Source of the DNA: an uncultured Alphaproteobacteria bacterium
GTDB lineage: Bacteria > Pseudomonadota > Alphaproteobacteria > CAAHEQ01 > UBA3637
Direction of reading: 5' to 3'
NCBI GenBank assembly: GCA_937888725.1
Contig: CALARE010000031.1
Coordinates: 1 to 30,632, forward strand
Length of the DNA stretch: 30,632 nt
Positions 30,564 through 30,632 of the stretch are shown here, piece after piece. A program made the position numbers and the translations under genes. Under the pieces are notes generated by a model. The model searched no databases and was not told the origin of the DNA. It worked only from the letters and a program-made list of their open reading frames with translations. The stretch's first letter is position 1. The number at the start of each line of letters is the position of its first letter.

Positions 30564-30632
30564 GTATGAGGGCTCGACCGCCTGTGAGTTAAAATGGAGC
30601 TCTTGTGTGTATCTAGGGGCAATTTGCTGGGT
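30556..30632 (+). other. Possible start of a downstream gene, cut by window end
   Basis: An ATG at 30556 overlaps the end of lptG by eight bases (ATGGGTAG) and its frame stays open to the window end (MGRYEGSTACELKWSSCVYL and on). GGAGG lies directly before it with no spacing, which is poor. A second ATG at 30594 is also open. In alphaproteobacteria lptD often follows lptG, but nothing here identifies it. Confidence 0.2.

Noticed and set aside
1..30632. Integrated prophage across the window
   Set aside because: Apart from the GH24 lysozyme and NNP modules there are no capsid, tail, terminase, integrase or repressor genes, and housekeeping genes are interspersed throughout.

Overview
The window is AT-rich, densely coded DNA that I read as the chromosome of an alphaproteobacterium, probably an uncultured host- or gut-associated lineage. 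The evidence is TrmFO, LptG, a DusB-type dihydrouridine synthase next to TrkA, and bacterial sigma70-type promoters. The placement is inference, because there is no rRNA gene to anchor it. I see no tRNA, rRNA, CRISPR array, transposase or integrase. No stretch longer than 300 bases lacks a gene.

Layout. 1-1025: the end of a family 2 glycosyltransferase and a small membrane-anchored protein. 1030-5031 (minus): a GH24 lysozyme fused to two copies of an NNP-type module, a separate single-module protein, a small membrane protein and an HELAH metallopeptidase. 5198-6223: a Gfo/Idh/MocA oxidoreductase whose 3' end carries a decayed copy of part of a later gene. 6415-9777: three diverged four-helix membrane paralogues, a 104-residue protein and a candidate structured small RNA (7893-8064). 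9905-11209: a bacterial PH-domain protein and a four-cysteine protein. 11240-16076: a tiny ORF, trkA, dusB and a Sel1-repeat lipid- or envelope-type protein on minus, then trmFO on plus. 16140-19781: HD-domain protein and LemA (minus), DUF3137-like protein (plus), ankyrin protein (minus). 19848-23671 (minus): three more HExxH metallopeptidase-like proteins. 23781-27508 (minus): two large proteins, each built of six ~100-residue repeats that I do not recognise. 27678-30563: an M20 peptidase homologue with a damaged active site, a small membrane-anchored protein and LptG.

How the genes fit together. Housekeeping genes (trmFO, dusB, trkA, lptG) are interspersed with families that are expanded and poorly characterised. 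The most interesting link is a short C-terminal tail motif (roughly [A/T/P][N/H][V/L/I/M][R/A][L/M/A], often preceded by DGVxVRV) found in the lysozyme/NNP proteins, in the four metallopeptidase-like proteins and in a 57-residue ORF. It suggests a shared targeting or secretion signal on a set of wall-active and proteolytic proteins. Ankyrin and Sel1 proteins, often found in host-interaction repertoires, fit this picture but do not prove it.

Many promoters are visible as near-consensus -35/-10 pairs with exactly 17-base spacers. Several ORF starts were moved downstream to an ATG with a better Shine-Dalgarno sequence; each case is noted.
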